NCBI GenBank assembly: GCA_017501125.1
Contig: JAFVXN010000153.1
Span: 1-23,388, forward strand
DNA: 23,388 nt
Direction of reading: 5' to 3'
Origin: Clostridia bacterium
GTDB taxonomy: Bacteria; Bacillota; Clostridia; Christensenellales; Borkfalkiaceae
A program made the position numbers and the translations under genes. Below, piece after piece: positions 1 to 6,900 of this stretch; positions within the stretch are counted from its first letter, which is position 1, and the number at the start of each line of letters is the position of its first letter. The notes beneath the pieces were generated by a model. That model was not told the origin of the DNA. It saw only the letters and a program-made list of their open reading frames with translations, and ran no database searches.

Positions 1-231
1 AACACGATATCGGGGGTCGTATACCAAAAGCACGCCTTTACGGCGGTCAGTGACGGGCAAATCAATTTGACGCCCGACGATACGGCGATGAAGGCGGCAA
101 AGGACGCGATAAAGGGCTGGGATCCGACGGGCGGTGCGATCTATTATTATAATCCAGCCGTCGCGACGAGCGCTTGGATTTTTGATAGACAAACGGTGAC
201 CGTAATCGGTCGTCACGTCTTTGCGATTTAA
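1..231 (+). CDS. sleB: SleB-type spore cortex-lytic hydrolase, C-terminal part
   Basis: The reading frame is open from base 1 to the TAA at 229-231, giving 76 residues of a gene that starts outside the window. They contain the hallmark end of the cell wall hydrolase SleB (Hydrolase_2) family: FTAVSDGQINL, then the GWDPTGGAIYYYNP block, then SAWIF and IGRHVFAI at the C-terminus. SleB is a lytic transglycosylase that degrades muramic-delta-lactam cortex peptidoglycan during spore germination. ypeB follows after 12 bases, the known sleB-ypeB operon arrangement, in which the two proteins depend on each other for stability in the dormant spore. In Bacillus this operon is under forespore sigma-G control; the promoter lies outside this window. 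The N-terminal signal and peptidoglycan-binding regions cannot be seen. Confidence 0.93.
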   Translation, partial: NTISGVVYQKHAFTAVSDGQINLTPDDTAMKAAKDAIKGWDPTGGAIYYYNPAVATSAWIFDRQTVTVIGRHVFAI

Positions 232-243
232 GGGGGAAAGAGT

Positions 244-1944
244 ATGAAAAAGAAAGAAAAAGGGGTAAAAATCGGTCAAAATATGTCTTCGGGGGCGGAG
301 AAGATAGAGGAACTTGCCAAAGGTATCAGCCCTGAAGATACGGTTGCGGCGCAAGGCGCAACGGGCTCGTCAATCAATACGCCTGCCTCGCAAAATACCG
401 CCGCTTACACCTATTTAGGTAGACGCGACGAGATGGAAAAAGAGGAGATGCGGCGTGCGACGCGCTTGGAGGCGCAGGCGGCGCGACGTCGGGTGCAAAA
501 AGCGGTGGCGGAAAAGCAGAGAGAGGAAAGGGCGGACGCTATCAGGCGTGCACGTGCGGAAAAGCGGGCGACGTGGCGCGAGGAGTACGCCGAGGCTTTG
601 GAAAGAGAGAAAAAGAATATGGACGATAAAAAAAAGGACGATCACTCTAAGCGAACCCCTGGGATAGGAGGTTGGATCGCCGCCGTCGTGACGCTTGGGA
701 CGACGACGCTCGCCTTGACGACGGTGGTGGCGGTGGGCACCGTGCAGATGAACAAGGATAAGAACGCCGTCTCCGCCGCGGCACGAGGGGTGCTCTACGA
801 ATTCGTATCCGTAGTGGAAAATATGGAAGAGGACTTGGACGAGGTGCAGGTGGTGACCAGTGCGCCGTTAAAGAGCCAACTGTTGACCAGCGTCGTCGCG
901 CAGGCGAGAATGGCGGAGATCGACCTTGAAAAACTCCCCTTTTCCTCGCAGGCGGACGGGAATTTGACGACGTATTTGAACGCGACGGCGTATTTGTGCG
1001 AGGGTATGCTCGGCAAATTGCGCGTTGGGGAACCGCTGACGGAAAGGGACGAAAGGACCTTGAAAAATCTGCACGAAATCAGCGAGAAGGTCAGCGATAG
1101 GCTGGAAGATATGATGGACGAGATGCAGGACAAGGACATGATGATGCTACTCACGGGCAAGGAGTGTTGTATCGGGCAGGCGATGAAGGATATCGAGGGG
1201 ATTACGATTCCTAAGATAACGGACGATAGGCGCATACCGCCCCGCAGCAAGGAGAGCCCGAGTATGCAAGGGCGTGGGGAGAGCACGCTGACGTCTAGCC
1301 AAGCCAAGGAATATTGCCTGCGCTATTTTGCCGACTACGGCGTGACGGATGCGACCTACGACGGAGAAACGGTATCGAGGCGGATGTGTGCGTACAATTT
1401 TTCTATGCAGGATAAGAACGGGGTGCGGATTTTTGCCCAAATCGACGAAAAGGACGGCGCGCTGATTGCCTTTGATTATTATCAGCCGTGCACGGAGAAA
1501 AAGATTGACGCGGAGACCTGCTTGAAGAAGGCGCAAGCCTTTTTGAAGGGGCTCGGCTACGAGCATATGACCGCGGTGGAGTCCTCCGTGGAGGGGACGA
1601 ACGTCGATATTCGCTTCGTCTTGCAAAAAGAGGACGTCGTGCATTACGGCAAAGAGGTGACGGTCAAGGTGTGTATGGAAAGGGCGCAGGTCGTGGGGCT
1701 GAACGCGGAAAAGTACCTCGAAAATAAGGAAAAGACGGCGGAATTCAACGCTACCGTGTCCATGCAAGAGGCTCGTGATAGGCTGGATTCTAAGTTGGTG
1801 GTGGAGTCGACGAGGAGCGTCGTCTTCCCCTATCGCGGCAAGACGTACAGCGCGTACGAATTTTTCTGTAGTTATGACGGCGGATTCTATTACGTCTACG
1901 CCGACGCAACGACGGGCAATCAATTATTCGTCAAACGCGTCTAA
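244..1944 (+). CDS. ypeB: Germination protein YpeB with a long charged N-terminal extension
   Basis: This 566-residue protein follows sleB directly and begins at ATG 244 behind the purine-rich AGGGGGAAAG. A single membrane helix spans about residues 140-165 (GIGGWIAAVV onward). Behind it lies a helical YpeB region (about 170-340) and a C-terminal PepSY-like region (about 350-566, ending in YVYADATTGNQLFVKRV). YpeB is needed for SleB stability and localisation in the spore. Bacillus YpeB is about 450 residues and its membrane anchor is at the extreme N-terminus. Here about 139 residues precede the anchor, and residues 60-130 are rich in Arg, Glu, Ala and Lys, which predicts a coiled coil. The frame is continuous and codon use looks like the neighbours, so the extension appears real. 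The family call rests on the sleB context, the membrane topology and the PepSY-like end. Confidence 0.88.
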   Translation: MKKKEKGVKIGQNMSSGAEKIEELAKGISPEDTVAAQGATGSSINTPASQNTAAYTYLGRRDEMEKEEMRRATRLEAQAARRRVQKAVAEKQREERADAIRRARAEKRATWREEYAEALEREKKNMDDKKKDDHSKRTPGIGGWIAAVVTLGTTTLALTTVVAVGTVQMNKDKNAVSAAARGVLYEFVSVVENMEEDLDEVQVVTSAPLKSQLLTSVVAQARMAEIDLEKLPFSSQADGNLTTYLNATAYLCEGMLGKLRVGEPLTERDERTLKNLHEISEKVSDRLEDMMDEMQDKDMMMLLTGKECCIGQAMKDIEGITIPKITDDRRIPPRSKESPSMQGRGESTLTSSQAKEYCLRYFADYGVTDATYDGETVSRRMCAYNFSMQDKNGVRIFAQIDEKDGALIAFDYYQPCTEKKIDAETCLKKAQAFLKGLGYEHMTAVESSVEGTNVDIRFVLQKEDVVHYGKEVTVKVCMERAQVVGLNAEKYLENKEKTAEFNATVSMQEARDRLDSKLVVESTRSVVFPYRGKTYSAYEFFCSYDGGFYYVYADATTGNQLFVKRV

Positions 1945-1957
1945 GAGAAAAGGGCAT

Positions 1958-1984
1958 AAAAAAAGCACTCCCATAGGGAGTGCT
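1958..1984 (-). terminator. Rho-independent terminator of the secB-like gene
   Basis: A perfect 9-bp stem (AGCACTCCC at 1964-1972 with GGGAGTGCT at 1976-1984) encloses a 3-base loop. Read on the - strand it is followed by seven T's (A's at 1958-1964 on +, partly in the stem), which is textbook for the leftward secB-like gene ending at 2000. On the + strand only a weak T tract follows, so it may terminate ypeB inefficiently. Confidence 0.88.
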
Positions 1985-1999
1985 ATTAAGTTTCAGCGA

Positions 2000-2434
2000 T
2001 TAGTTGAGCATATCGGGCGACTCGAAGGAAGACGCGTTATCTTCGGGGAACATCGTCCCTGCGGGGATAACGGGCAACATAATCGGGTTGACGAAAGCCG
2101 TTGCGGTCATGTTGGAGACTGCGGCGCGGAGGTAGGGGTAGACGATCTCCGTCATGCTGATGGTCAAGACCTGTCTGTCTTCGTCGGTGACGACGTCTTC
2201 AGCCTCGAAAGCACCGACGAGACGGCACTTCAGGTTAAAGGGCTTAGGTTCCGCTTCCGTACCTTCGATTTTGACCTCAAGGACCAAGAAATACAAGTTG
2301 TCGTTTTCTTTCACCTTGCGGATTTGTCTAGCAAATTGCGGTTTCAACTCGAATTTCGTGTTGGGGGCAATTTGGATGCGATTCATGCTGTAGGAAAGTT
2401 CTTCGGCGGTAATGCCTCTCAATGCGTATTTCAT
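2000..2434 (-). CDS. secB: SecB-like protein-export chaperone
   Basis: The predicted 144-residue soluble protein resembles SecB (PF02556). An N-terminal strand pattern (ITAEELSYSMNRIQIAP) is followed by the typical FNLKCRLVGAFEAED strand. The family's most recognisable block comes next: TEIVYPYLRAAVSNMTATAF (residues about 96-115) and NPIMLPVI. SecB tetramers hold unfolded precursors for delivery to SecA. Clostridial homologues exist and some belong to toxin-antitoxin-chaperone or phage-like contexts, but no toxin or antitoxin gene is adjacent here. The start is ATG at 2434 with AGAGG five bases upstream; a GTG two codons earlier would overlap that Shine-Dalgarno. The gene lies 83 bases downstream of the glycosyltransferase on the same strand and is probably co-transcribed with it. 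Only a weak extra promoter (TTGTTT with TTATAT) could be proposed in the gap. Confidence 0.75.
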   Translation of the reverse strand: MKYALRGITAEELSYSMNRIQIAPNTKFELKPQFARQIRKVKENDNLYFLVLEVKIEGTEAEPKPFNLKCRLVGAFEAEDVVTDEDRQVLTISMTEIVYPYLRAAVSNMTATAFVNPIMLPVIPAGTMFPEDNASSFESPDMLN

Positions 2435-2517
2435 AAACACCTCTTAGATAATTGTTGTGCGCCGTAGCGCGTATACGTTATATATAAACGGTTTTTTCAG
2501 TCTCTAAACAATTGCGA

Positions 2518-3915
2518 TTAATTTTCTTTTGCGGCGTCTTCCGTAGCGTCTTCTGCGACGGATTCCTCTGCTACTTCTACCGTTTCGTCGGCAGGGGTGG
2601 TTTCTTCTGCGCCCTCAACGACATTCAACTGGTCGAAGTTGGTTTGGTCGGAGTGGGGGATCGTCTTCCATTCCAAATTCCTAGAGAAGAGTGCCACGAT
2701 TTGCATCGGGGTAATCAACAATTGGAAGATAGGGGCGAAGAATACAGCTCCGATTTTTACGCCGAGGGGAACGTTCTTGATTCTCTTGTGTTCCAAGATG
2801 AAGACGGCGATTGCGAGGAAGAAGGCACCGACGGCACCCGACCCGAAGGAGAAGCACAGCGAGACGGCGTAATCAATCCAAATGTTTGCAGGGTCGACGG
2901 GTGCGATAAGGGGTGCGATAATCGTCAAAATAAGTTGCAGGATAGAAAGGACGGTATAGATGATACCCAAGGGGGAGATGTTGACCATAAGGTCGAACGC
3001 AGATACGCGGTTGCTGTATTGACCGACCTTCTTGCGGGAAAAGATCTTTTTGAAAAGGTCCCACCATCTGGTCAAGCATACGAGCAAGTGTCCTTTTGCC
3101 CAACGTACGCGTTGACGCCACATAACCTTGAAATCGGTAGGTTGTTCGTCGTAGAAGATTGCCTCGTCGCAGTACTTAATCTTTCTGCCTTGGATAATCT
3201 GGTCGGCGGAGAATTCCCAGTCCTCGGTAAGGGTGACGTATTTCCAGCCGTCTTTGACGATATCGGCGGGGATAACGTAGCCCGTACCCTGCACACGCGT
3301 GGAGCAGTTGCAGACCGTCCTACCGCGCGCCTCCAGACGACAACCGGTAGCGAAGTGGATACCGTACATAGCCGACATATAGTTGGTGCCGAAGTTCTTG
3401 GAGTTTCTAAACGAGGTGACGACGTTGTAGCAACCTTCCGCCTCGAACGCGTCGTTCATCTTCTCAAAGTAGTTCTTAGACAAGATGTTGTCGGCGTTAA
3501 AGAGGATGAAGCCGTCGTAATTTTGCGTGCCGTAATCTTCTTCGATTTTTGAGAACAAGTGACGGAAAGCGTAGCCCATCGTCTTTTCGTTCTCGTTATT
3601 GTATTCGTAGACGGTCGCGCCGAGTTTTCTGGCGACTTCCGCCGTCTTATCCGTACAGTTGTGTGCGATTACGAAGACGTGCAACATATCCTGAGGATAG
3701 TCGTTCTTGTAGCAACTTTCGATAAGACCTGCGACGACCGATTCTTCGTTTCTTGCAGGGATAATGATACCGAACTTATGGTAATTTTTCGCCTTAGGAT
3801 AGGTTTTCTTGGCGAAGACACCGATAATCCCGAAGATACCGAAGTGGAGGGTAGACAACGAGATAAGTACGGTGATTGCCCACATAACCAACTTGATAAT
3901 GTCGTAAGCGTTCAT
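2518..3915 (-). CDS. Membrane-bound family 2 glycosyltransferase
   Basis: The 465-residue protein has an N-terminal membrane helix (about 8-33), a GT-A catalytic domain (about 46-290) and at least three C-terminal helices (about 310-410). Catalytic motifs are visible: IIPARNEE at the nucleotide-binding strand, the metal-binding acidic motif FNADN (Asp142), TEDWEF (Glu231-Asp232, general base position) and QRVRW (268-272). This Q..RW set is typical of processive enzymes related to cellulose, hyaluronan or poly-N-acetylglucosamine synthases, so an extracellular or cell-wall polysaccharide product is likely, but the donor sugar cannot be read from sequence. The C-terminal 35 residues form an unusual acidic, Ala/Thr/Val-rich tail. 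ATG 3915 has AAGAGG nine bases upstream, and a strong promoter lies 36 bases further up. Confidence 0.87.
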   Translation of the reverse strand: MNAYDIIKLVMWAITVLISLSTLHFGIFGIIGVFAKKTYPKAKNYHKFGIIIPARNEESVVAGLIESCYKNDYPQDMLHVFVIAHNCTDKTAEVARKLGATVYEYNNENEKTMGYAFRHLFSKIEEDYGTQNYDGFILFNADNILSKNYFEKMNDAFEAEGCYNVVTSFRNSKNFGTNYMSAMYGIHFATGCRLEARGRTVCNCSTRVQGTGYVIPADIVKDGWKYVTLTEDWEFSADQIIQGRKIKYCDEAIFYDEQPTDFKVMWRQRVRWAKGHLLVCLTRWWDLFKKIFSRKKVGQYSNRVSAFDLMVNISPLGIIYTVLSILQLILTIIAPLIAPVDPANIWIDYAVSLCFSFGSGAVGAFFLAIAVFILEHKRIKNVPLGVKIGAVFFAPIFQLLITPMQIVALFSRNLEWKTIPHSDQTNFDQLNVVEGAEETTPADETVEVAEESVAEDATEDAAKEN

Positions 3916-3950
3916 AGTAAAAAACCTCTTTGATTATTTCATCTTGAAAC

Positions 3951-3979
3951 ATTATACCCCTTAAAAGTTAAAAAAGCAA
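3951..3979 (-). promoter_or_regulatory. Sigma-A promoter of the glycosyltransferase-secB unit
   Basis: On the - strand, a TTGCTT -35 element (3974-3979) is separated by exactly 17 bases from a perfect TATAAT -10 element (3951-3956). It lies about 36 bases upstream of the glycosyltransferase start, leaving a short leader that contains the AAGAGG ribosome binding site. Confidence 0.7.
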
Positions 3980-4109
3980 GCGTTTTTCAGTCAATTATTA
4001 TTTTTATAATAATAAAGGCTTTTTTCTTGGAAGATTGTCTTGCGCGGGCGAATTTTTTTTGAAAAGTGGATAAAAAAATAAAAAATCCCCAAAACGGGGC
4101 AAAAAACGC

Positions 4110-4138
4110 TTGTCAAGCGGAAAAAGATGTGGTATAGT
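4110..4138 (+). promoter_or_regulatory. Sigma-A promoter of tRNA-Gly
   Basis: TTGTCA (4110-4115), a 17-base spacer and TATAGT (4133-4138) lie 21 bases before the mature tRNA 5' end. Spacing and distance fit a strong stable-RNA promoter. The stretch between 3980 and 4109 is AT-rich and shows no gene. Confidence 0.8.
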
Positions 4139-4159
4139 AAGTAGGCTTTTGAATCCCGT

Positions 4160-4234
4160 GCGGGAATAGCTCAGTGGTAGAGCGTCACCTTGCCAAGGTG
4201 AATGTCGCGGGTTCGAATCTCGTTTCCCGCTCCA
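4160..4234 (+). tRNA. tRNA-Gly (anticodon GCC)
   Basis: A complete 75-base tRNA including an encoded CCA end. The acceptor stem GCGGGAA (4160-4166) pairs with TTCCCGC (4224-4230); the D stem is GCTC/GAGC; the anticodon stem TCACC/GGTGA encloses loop TTGCCAA with anticodon GCC at 4192-4194; the T arm contains GGTTCGAATC. GCC reads GGC and GGU glycine codons. It is a single-gene transcription unit with its own promoter and terminator. Confidence 0.97.
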
Positions 4235-4259
4235 ACCAGCCTTTGTGGCTGGTTTTTTT
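4235..4259 (+). terminator. Rho-independent terminator of tRNA-Gly
   Basis: The sequence just after the tRNA CCA forms ACCAGCC/GGCTGGT with a 5-base loop, followed by a run of seven T's to 4259. It ends the tRNA transcript before the lipoprotein promoter at 4271. Confidence 0.9.
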
Positions 4260-4270
4260 CTTGTAAAAAC

Positions 4271-4299
4271 TTGCCTTTGCGCGCGCAATATGATATAAT
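4271..4299 (+). promoter_or_regulatory. Sigma-A promoter of the repeat lipoprotein
   Basis: TTGCCT (4271-4276), a 17-base spacer and TATAAT (4294-4299) precede the lipoprotein start by 30 bases. The leader includes the strong AGGAGG ribosome binding site at 4320-4325. Confidence 0.75.
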
Positions 4300-4329
4300 A
4301 AGGAAAAGCGAGCACGCGTAGGAGGAGAT

Positions 4330-4902
4330 ATGAAAAAATTTTGGATTTTGATAGTGTCCTGCCTGACGGCGTTGTTTTGTTTTGCGGCGTGCAAGCCTTC
4401 CAGCGAAGACCCAGGGCCTAACGAGAACGGCGGATACGTCATCAGCGTGACGAAGAATATCGATCACGCAGGCGAGGTCACGGGCGCAGGGGAGTACGAG
4501 GAAGGGGAGGAGGTTGTCCTCACCGCGACGACCAATACGGGGTATATATTCCTTGGTTGGTACGACGGAGAGACGCTTCTTTGCGAAGATGCGACTTACG
4601 TCTTTATTGCGACGGAGACAGCGGCGGCGGTTGCCAAATGGCGCGCGGAAATATATCGAATCAGCGTGACGAAGAACAACGAAAAAGCGGGTGATGCGAC
4701 GGGTGCAGGCGAGTACGAGTATGGCACGATAGTCACTTTGGTCGCGACGGACAACGAAGGGTACTATTTTTGGGCGTGGTTTTTAGACGGGCAGGAAGTG
4801 ACGAAATCAGCCACGCTCACCATTACTGTCACGGAAGATAAGACGTACGAGGCACGTTGGTTTAAGACCCCTGACGAGCCGTGGACGGACGGTCCGGTTT
4901 AA
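4330..4902 (+). CDS. Small lipoprotein with two InlB-type (Flg_new-like) repeats
   Basis: The 190-residue protein begins with a lipoprotein signal peptide: MKKFWIL, a hydrophobic core and lipobox FAAC with Cys21, so the mature protein should be attached to the outer face of the membrane. A short Pro/Glu/Asn linker is followed by two tandem beta-rich repeats, residues 37-104 and 110-177. Both share ISVTKN, AG.(V/A)TGAGEYE, a hydrophobic strand, GY.F..W and a final (A)(K/R)W. This pattern fits bacterial surface repeats of the InlB B-repeat/Flg_new type, thought to act in adhesion or as stalks; no enzymatic domain is present. The gene is monocistronic, with a consensus promoter upstream and a strong terminator downstream. 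A specific ligand cannot be proposed. The short Asp/Pro-rich tail has no anchor motif. Confidence 0.8.
   Translation: MKKFWILIVSCLTALFCFAACKPSSEDPGPNENGGYVISVTKNIDHAGEVTGAGEYEEGEEVVLTATTNTGYIFLGWYDGETLLCEDATYVFIATETAAAVAKWRAEIYRISVTKNNEKAGDATGAGEYEYGTIVTLVATDNEGYYFWAWFLDGQEVTKSATLTITVTEDKTYEARWFKTPDEPWTDGPV
4438..4641 (+). repeat. InlB-type repeat unit 1 (protein-coding)
   Basis: This segment encodes residues 37-104 of the lipoprotein. It matches the second unit at the protein level throughout and at the DNA level at the start, where the 17 bases encoding ISVTK plus two more bases are identical at 4441 and 4660. Confidence 0.75.
4657..4860 (+). repeat. InlB-type repeat unit 2 (protein-coding)
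   Basis: This segment encodes residues 110-177, the second copy, offset 219 bases from the first. Only the N-terminal part keeps strong DNA identity, which suggests an old internal duplication rather than a recent one. Confidence 0.75.
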
Positions 4903-4943
4903 TCGTACACGATCTGATTTATCAAGACGGTTTTAAGGACGAT

Positions 4944-4972
4944 AAAAAGCCTACCTTGCGGTAGGCTTTTTT
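4944..4972. terminator. Bidirectional rho-independent terminator
   Basis: A perfect 12-bp stem (4944-4955 with 4960-4971), including GCCTACC/GGTAGGC, has loop TTGC. It is flanked by A's on the left and T's on the right. It can end the rightward lipoprotein transcript and the leftward veg transcript. Confidence 0.92.
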
Positions 4973-4991
4973 GCTTGCAAAAATCGTCGGT

Positions 4992-5234
4992 TTACGAGAT
5001 AGGTTTTAGCGTGACGGCACCGCAAAGGACGTCGGCGTAGGAGTAGGAGGTTTTTCCCAAGAAATCCTTTTCGTCTGGGCAGACGGTAAAGAGGGAAGGA
5101 TAGACGCCGCTGACCGCCCCGCAAAAATGCATAATCTTATTCCTGCCCAAATTGACGCGTACGGCGACCCTGCGTTTGTCGTACGCTTTTACCATTTGTT
5201 TGACGTCTTGGATATTTCTGGTTTGCTTAATCAT
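4992..5234 (-). CDS. veg: Veg family protein
   Basis: The 80-residue product matches the Veg family (formerly DUF1021). It has a short N-terminal helix (IQDVKQMVKAYDKRRVAVRV), then GRNK in place of the usual GGRRK, then YPSLFTV and the diagnostic SYSYADVL near the C-terminus. In Bacillus subtilis Veg promotes biofilm matrix gene expression by an indirect route. B. subtilis veg sits just upstream of sspF and ispE; here it is also near ispE but points away from it. I chose ATG 5234 because the homologous region begins there and the length fits (86 residues in Bacillus). The frame is open further upstream to 5390, but that would run through the divergent promoter region. No convincing Shine-Dalgarno precedes 5234, so the start is less certain than the identity. 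Confidence 0.8.
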   Translation of the reverse strand: MIKQTRNIQDVKQMVKAYDKRRVAVRVNLGRNKIMHFCGAVSGVYPSLFTVCPDEKDFLGKTSYSYADVLCGAVTLKPIS

Positions 5235-5321
5235 ACCAAAAGTGTGGGCGGGTGGCGGTCCAAATATACGCCCCTCGACAAAAAAGGGGGCTTTTCGACA
5301 AGCCTCGCGTTTTTTTGCTGG

Positions 5322-5350
5322 GCATAATCGGCGCGAAACGGTCATAGGAT
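5322..5350 (+). promoter_or_regulatory. Sigma-E-type promoter of sipL
   Basis: GCATAAT (5322-5328) matches the sigma-E -35 consensus KMATATT at six of seven positions. A 14-base spacer separates it from CATAGGAT (5343-5350), which fits the -10 pattern CATANNNT. Transcription would start near 5357, leaving room for the AGTGAGG ribosome binding site. In C. difficile sipL is expressed in the mother cell, which supports this reading. No good sigma-A promoter was seen here. Confidence 0.6.
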
Positions 5351-5382
5351 AGAAGGAAATCCAAAAAATAGTGAGGACTGAT

Positions 5383-6849
5383 ATGAGCAAAGCAAAATAC
5401 GAAAATTACCGCTACACGGGAGAAGTTTGTCAGGTGAAAACCCAATCGGTCGTCGAGTGCCGTTTCCCTGGCGCGGAGATGGCTACCGTCTTGGCGGTGC
5501 AGGCACGCGTGGTCGAGAGCAAATGCGTCTGCGCCGACGGGGAAGTCAAATACGACGGTAAGTTGCTACTCGGCGTCTTGTACGAGGACGGGAGCAAGCG
5601 TATTTGTCGCGCGGAAAGGGGTGCGGAATTTTACCATAAGGCGTCGCACGCGGAGATTGCGCCTGCGTGTTTCGCCAAAGGCGAATTCAGCGTACAGAGC
5701 GTTTCGCATCGGCGAGAGGGGGCGTCTACTTACGTGAGCGTGGTCGTCGACGCACGCATCGACATCTATAAGCAGGCGGAGACGGAATACTTATCTGGCG
5801 GTGAGGAAATCGTCGTCAAAAAAGAGAGGTTGCCTATCGTGCAGATATCCGCAGTATCGGGCGAGACGGAGGAGACGGACGATTTTTCGGTGGACGGGGT
5901 CGTCGACGTGCTTTTACACGAGGAGTGGGCGAGGGCGACCGCCTGCCACGCAAAGGACGGCGAGATAGAAATCGTCGGCGAACTTTGCTACGACGTATGC
6001 GCCTTGAAAGAGGACGGCGAGTTGGTGCGCTACGAGCGTATCTTGCCTTTGCGTACGACCTTGCCTTGCGAAGAAAGTAGCGAGGAAGACGGGGTAAAAG
6101 CCGACTTAGAGGTGAGAAGGGCAGAGGTGTCTATCGACATGAGCGAGGAAGATAATCGCGCAAAAATCACCTTCTCCTGCGGCGTATTCGCCGATTGTAG
6201 CCTTTATAAAAAAGAGGGTGTGGAGATGGGCGTAGACGCCATTTCACCCTGTCAAAAATTGCGTTTGCACCATAAAAAGGTGGCAGGCAGGTATTTAATC
6301 AATCAAAAAAGCGAAGAAATAAGGGTAGCAGGTACGGCTAGTTGTCAGGAGTTGGAGGAAGGGTGGTCTCTCTCTTGCGTGTGTCTGCCTACGGTGGAAC
6401 TCAACCCCAAGGAAGGGGGGATTGAAGGGATTTTAGAGGCGCGAGCCCTCGTCAAAAAAGAGGAGGAAGGGTATAGGTCGGTGACCTTGTCTTTGCCGTT
6501 CGCGTTGGAGTGTGGGGCCAAGGAAAACGAGCGGGTGGATTGCGTGGTATCGGGGCTGTCCGTGCGCAATTTCGGCAAGGAAACGACGCAGTTGGAGGGA
6601 ACGTTAAAACTCACGGTTTACACCTATTCGACGGTGGAGGCAGACTACGTCGCAGAGGTCGAAGAGGGGGAAGAAATCCCGAAAAAGACGTGCGCTTTTA
6701 GCGTCTATTTGCCCAAGAAGGGGGACGGCGTCTGGGAGGTCGCAAAGAAAATGGGGGTGACGCCTGAGGAAGTGACGGCGAGCAACCCCACGGTGGAATT
6801 CCCTGTCCAAGAGGGGACGAAAATCGTCGTATATCGGCAAAAAGTGTGA
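5383..6849 (+). CDS. sipL: SipL-like spore coat morphogenesis protein (DUF3794 repeats plus LysM)
   Basis: The 488-residue soluble protein contains DUF3794 (SPOCS) beta-rich modules, approximately residues 18-90, 165-230 and 330-380. A C-terminal LysM domain follows at about 438-486 (WEVAKKMGVTPEEVTASNP, then VQEGTKIVVY). This is the architecture of SipL, the Clostridium difficile protein that binds SpoIVA through its LysM domain and anchors the spore coat to the forespore surface. SipL of C. difficile is of similar length. ATG 5383 is preferred over the in-frame GTG at 5371 because GAGG lies six bases before it. The gene stands between veg and ispE, a neighbourhood known for these genes in Bacillota. 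A sigma-E-like promoter precedes it. Glu- and Cys-rich loops are visible but have no known role. Confidence 0.87.
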   Translation: MSKAKYENYRYTGEVCQVKTQSVVECRFPGAEMATVLAVQARVVESKCVCADGEVKYDGKLLLGVLYEDGSKRICRAERGAEFYHKASHAEIAPACFAKGEFSVQSVSHRREGASTYVSVVVDARIDIYKQAETEYLSGGEEIVVKKERLPIVQISAVSGETEETDDFSVDGVVDVLLHEEWARATACHAKDGEIEIVGELCYDVCALKEDGELVRYERILPLRTTLPCEESSEEDGVKADLEVRRAEVSIDMSEEDNRAKITFSCGVFADCSLYKKEGVEMGVDAISPCQKLRLHHKKVAGRYLINQKSEEIRVAGTASCQELEEGWSLSCVCLPTVELNPKEGGIEGILEARALVKKEEEGYRSVTLSLPFALECGAKENERVDCVVSGLSVRNFGKETTQLEGTLKLTVYTYSTVEADYVAEVEEGEEIPKKTCAFSVYLPKKGDGVWEVAKKMGVTPEEVTASNPTVEFPVQEGTKIVVYRQKV

Positions 6850-6878
6850 AAAAGGGATAAAGAAAGCAAGATTTTTTC

Positions 6879-6900
6879 CTTAAAATATTGATATTTTAAG
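6879..6900. repeat. Perfect AT-rich palindrome over the ispE promoter
   Basis: Arms of ten bases (CTTAAAATAT and ATATTTTAAG) flank a 2-base centre. The right half overlaps the -35 hexamer of the ispE promoter (6888-6893), which is the position of a repressor operator. It could alternatively be a weak hairpin after sipL, but no T tract follows. Confidence 0.55.

Noticed and set aside
1147..1923. A 258-codon - strand frame opposite ypeB
   Set aside because: His/Arg-rich sequence without motifs, opposite a well-supported YpeB gene.
1775..2467. A 230-codon + strand frame spanning the end of ypeB and the secB-like gene
   Set aside because: It crosses a terminator hairpin and lies opposite the SecB-like gene, which has a good ribosome binding site and family pattern.
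2512..3552. A 346-codon + strand frame opposite the glycosyltransferase
   Set aside because: No recognisable domain, and the opposite strand encodes a full glycosyltransferase with catalytic motifs, promoter and ribosome binding site.
4087..4099. CCCC/GGGG mini-hairpin flanked by A-rich sequence before the tRNA promoter
   Set aside because: A 4-bp stem is too weak to call as a terminator, and no gene ends nearby on either strand.
4171..4467. A - strand frame containing NEIRTRDIHLGKVTLYH
   Set aside because: This is the familiar false translation of the antisense strand of a tRNA gene.
5281..5317. Hairpin GGCTT/AAGCC with a nearby T7 run in the veg-sipL spacer
   Set aside because: The 5-bp stem is separated from the T run by five bases, and neither gene ends here, so a terminator call is not supported.
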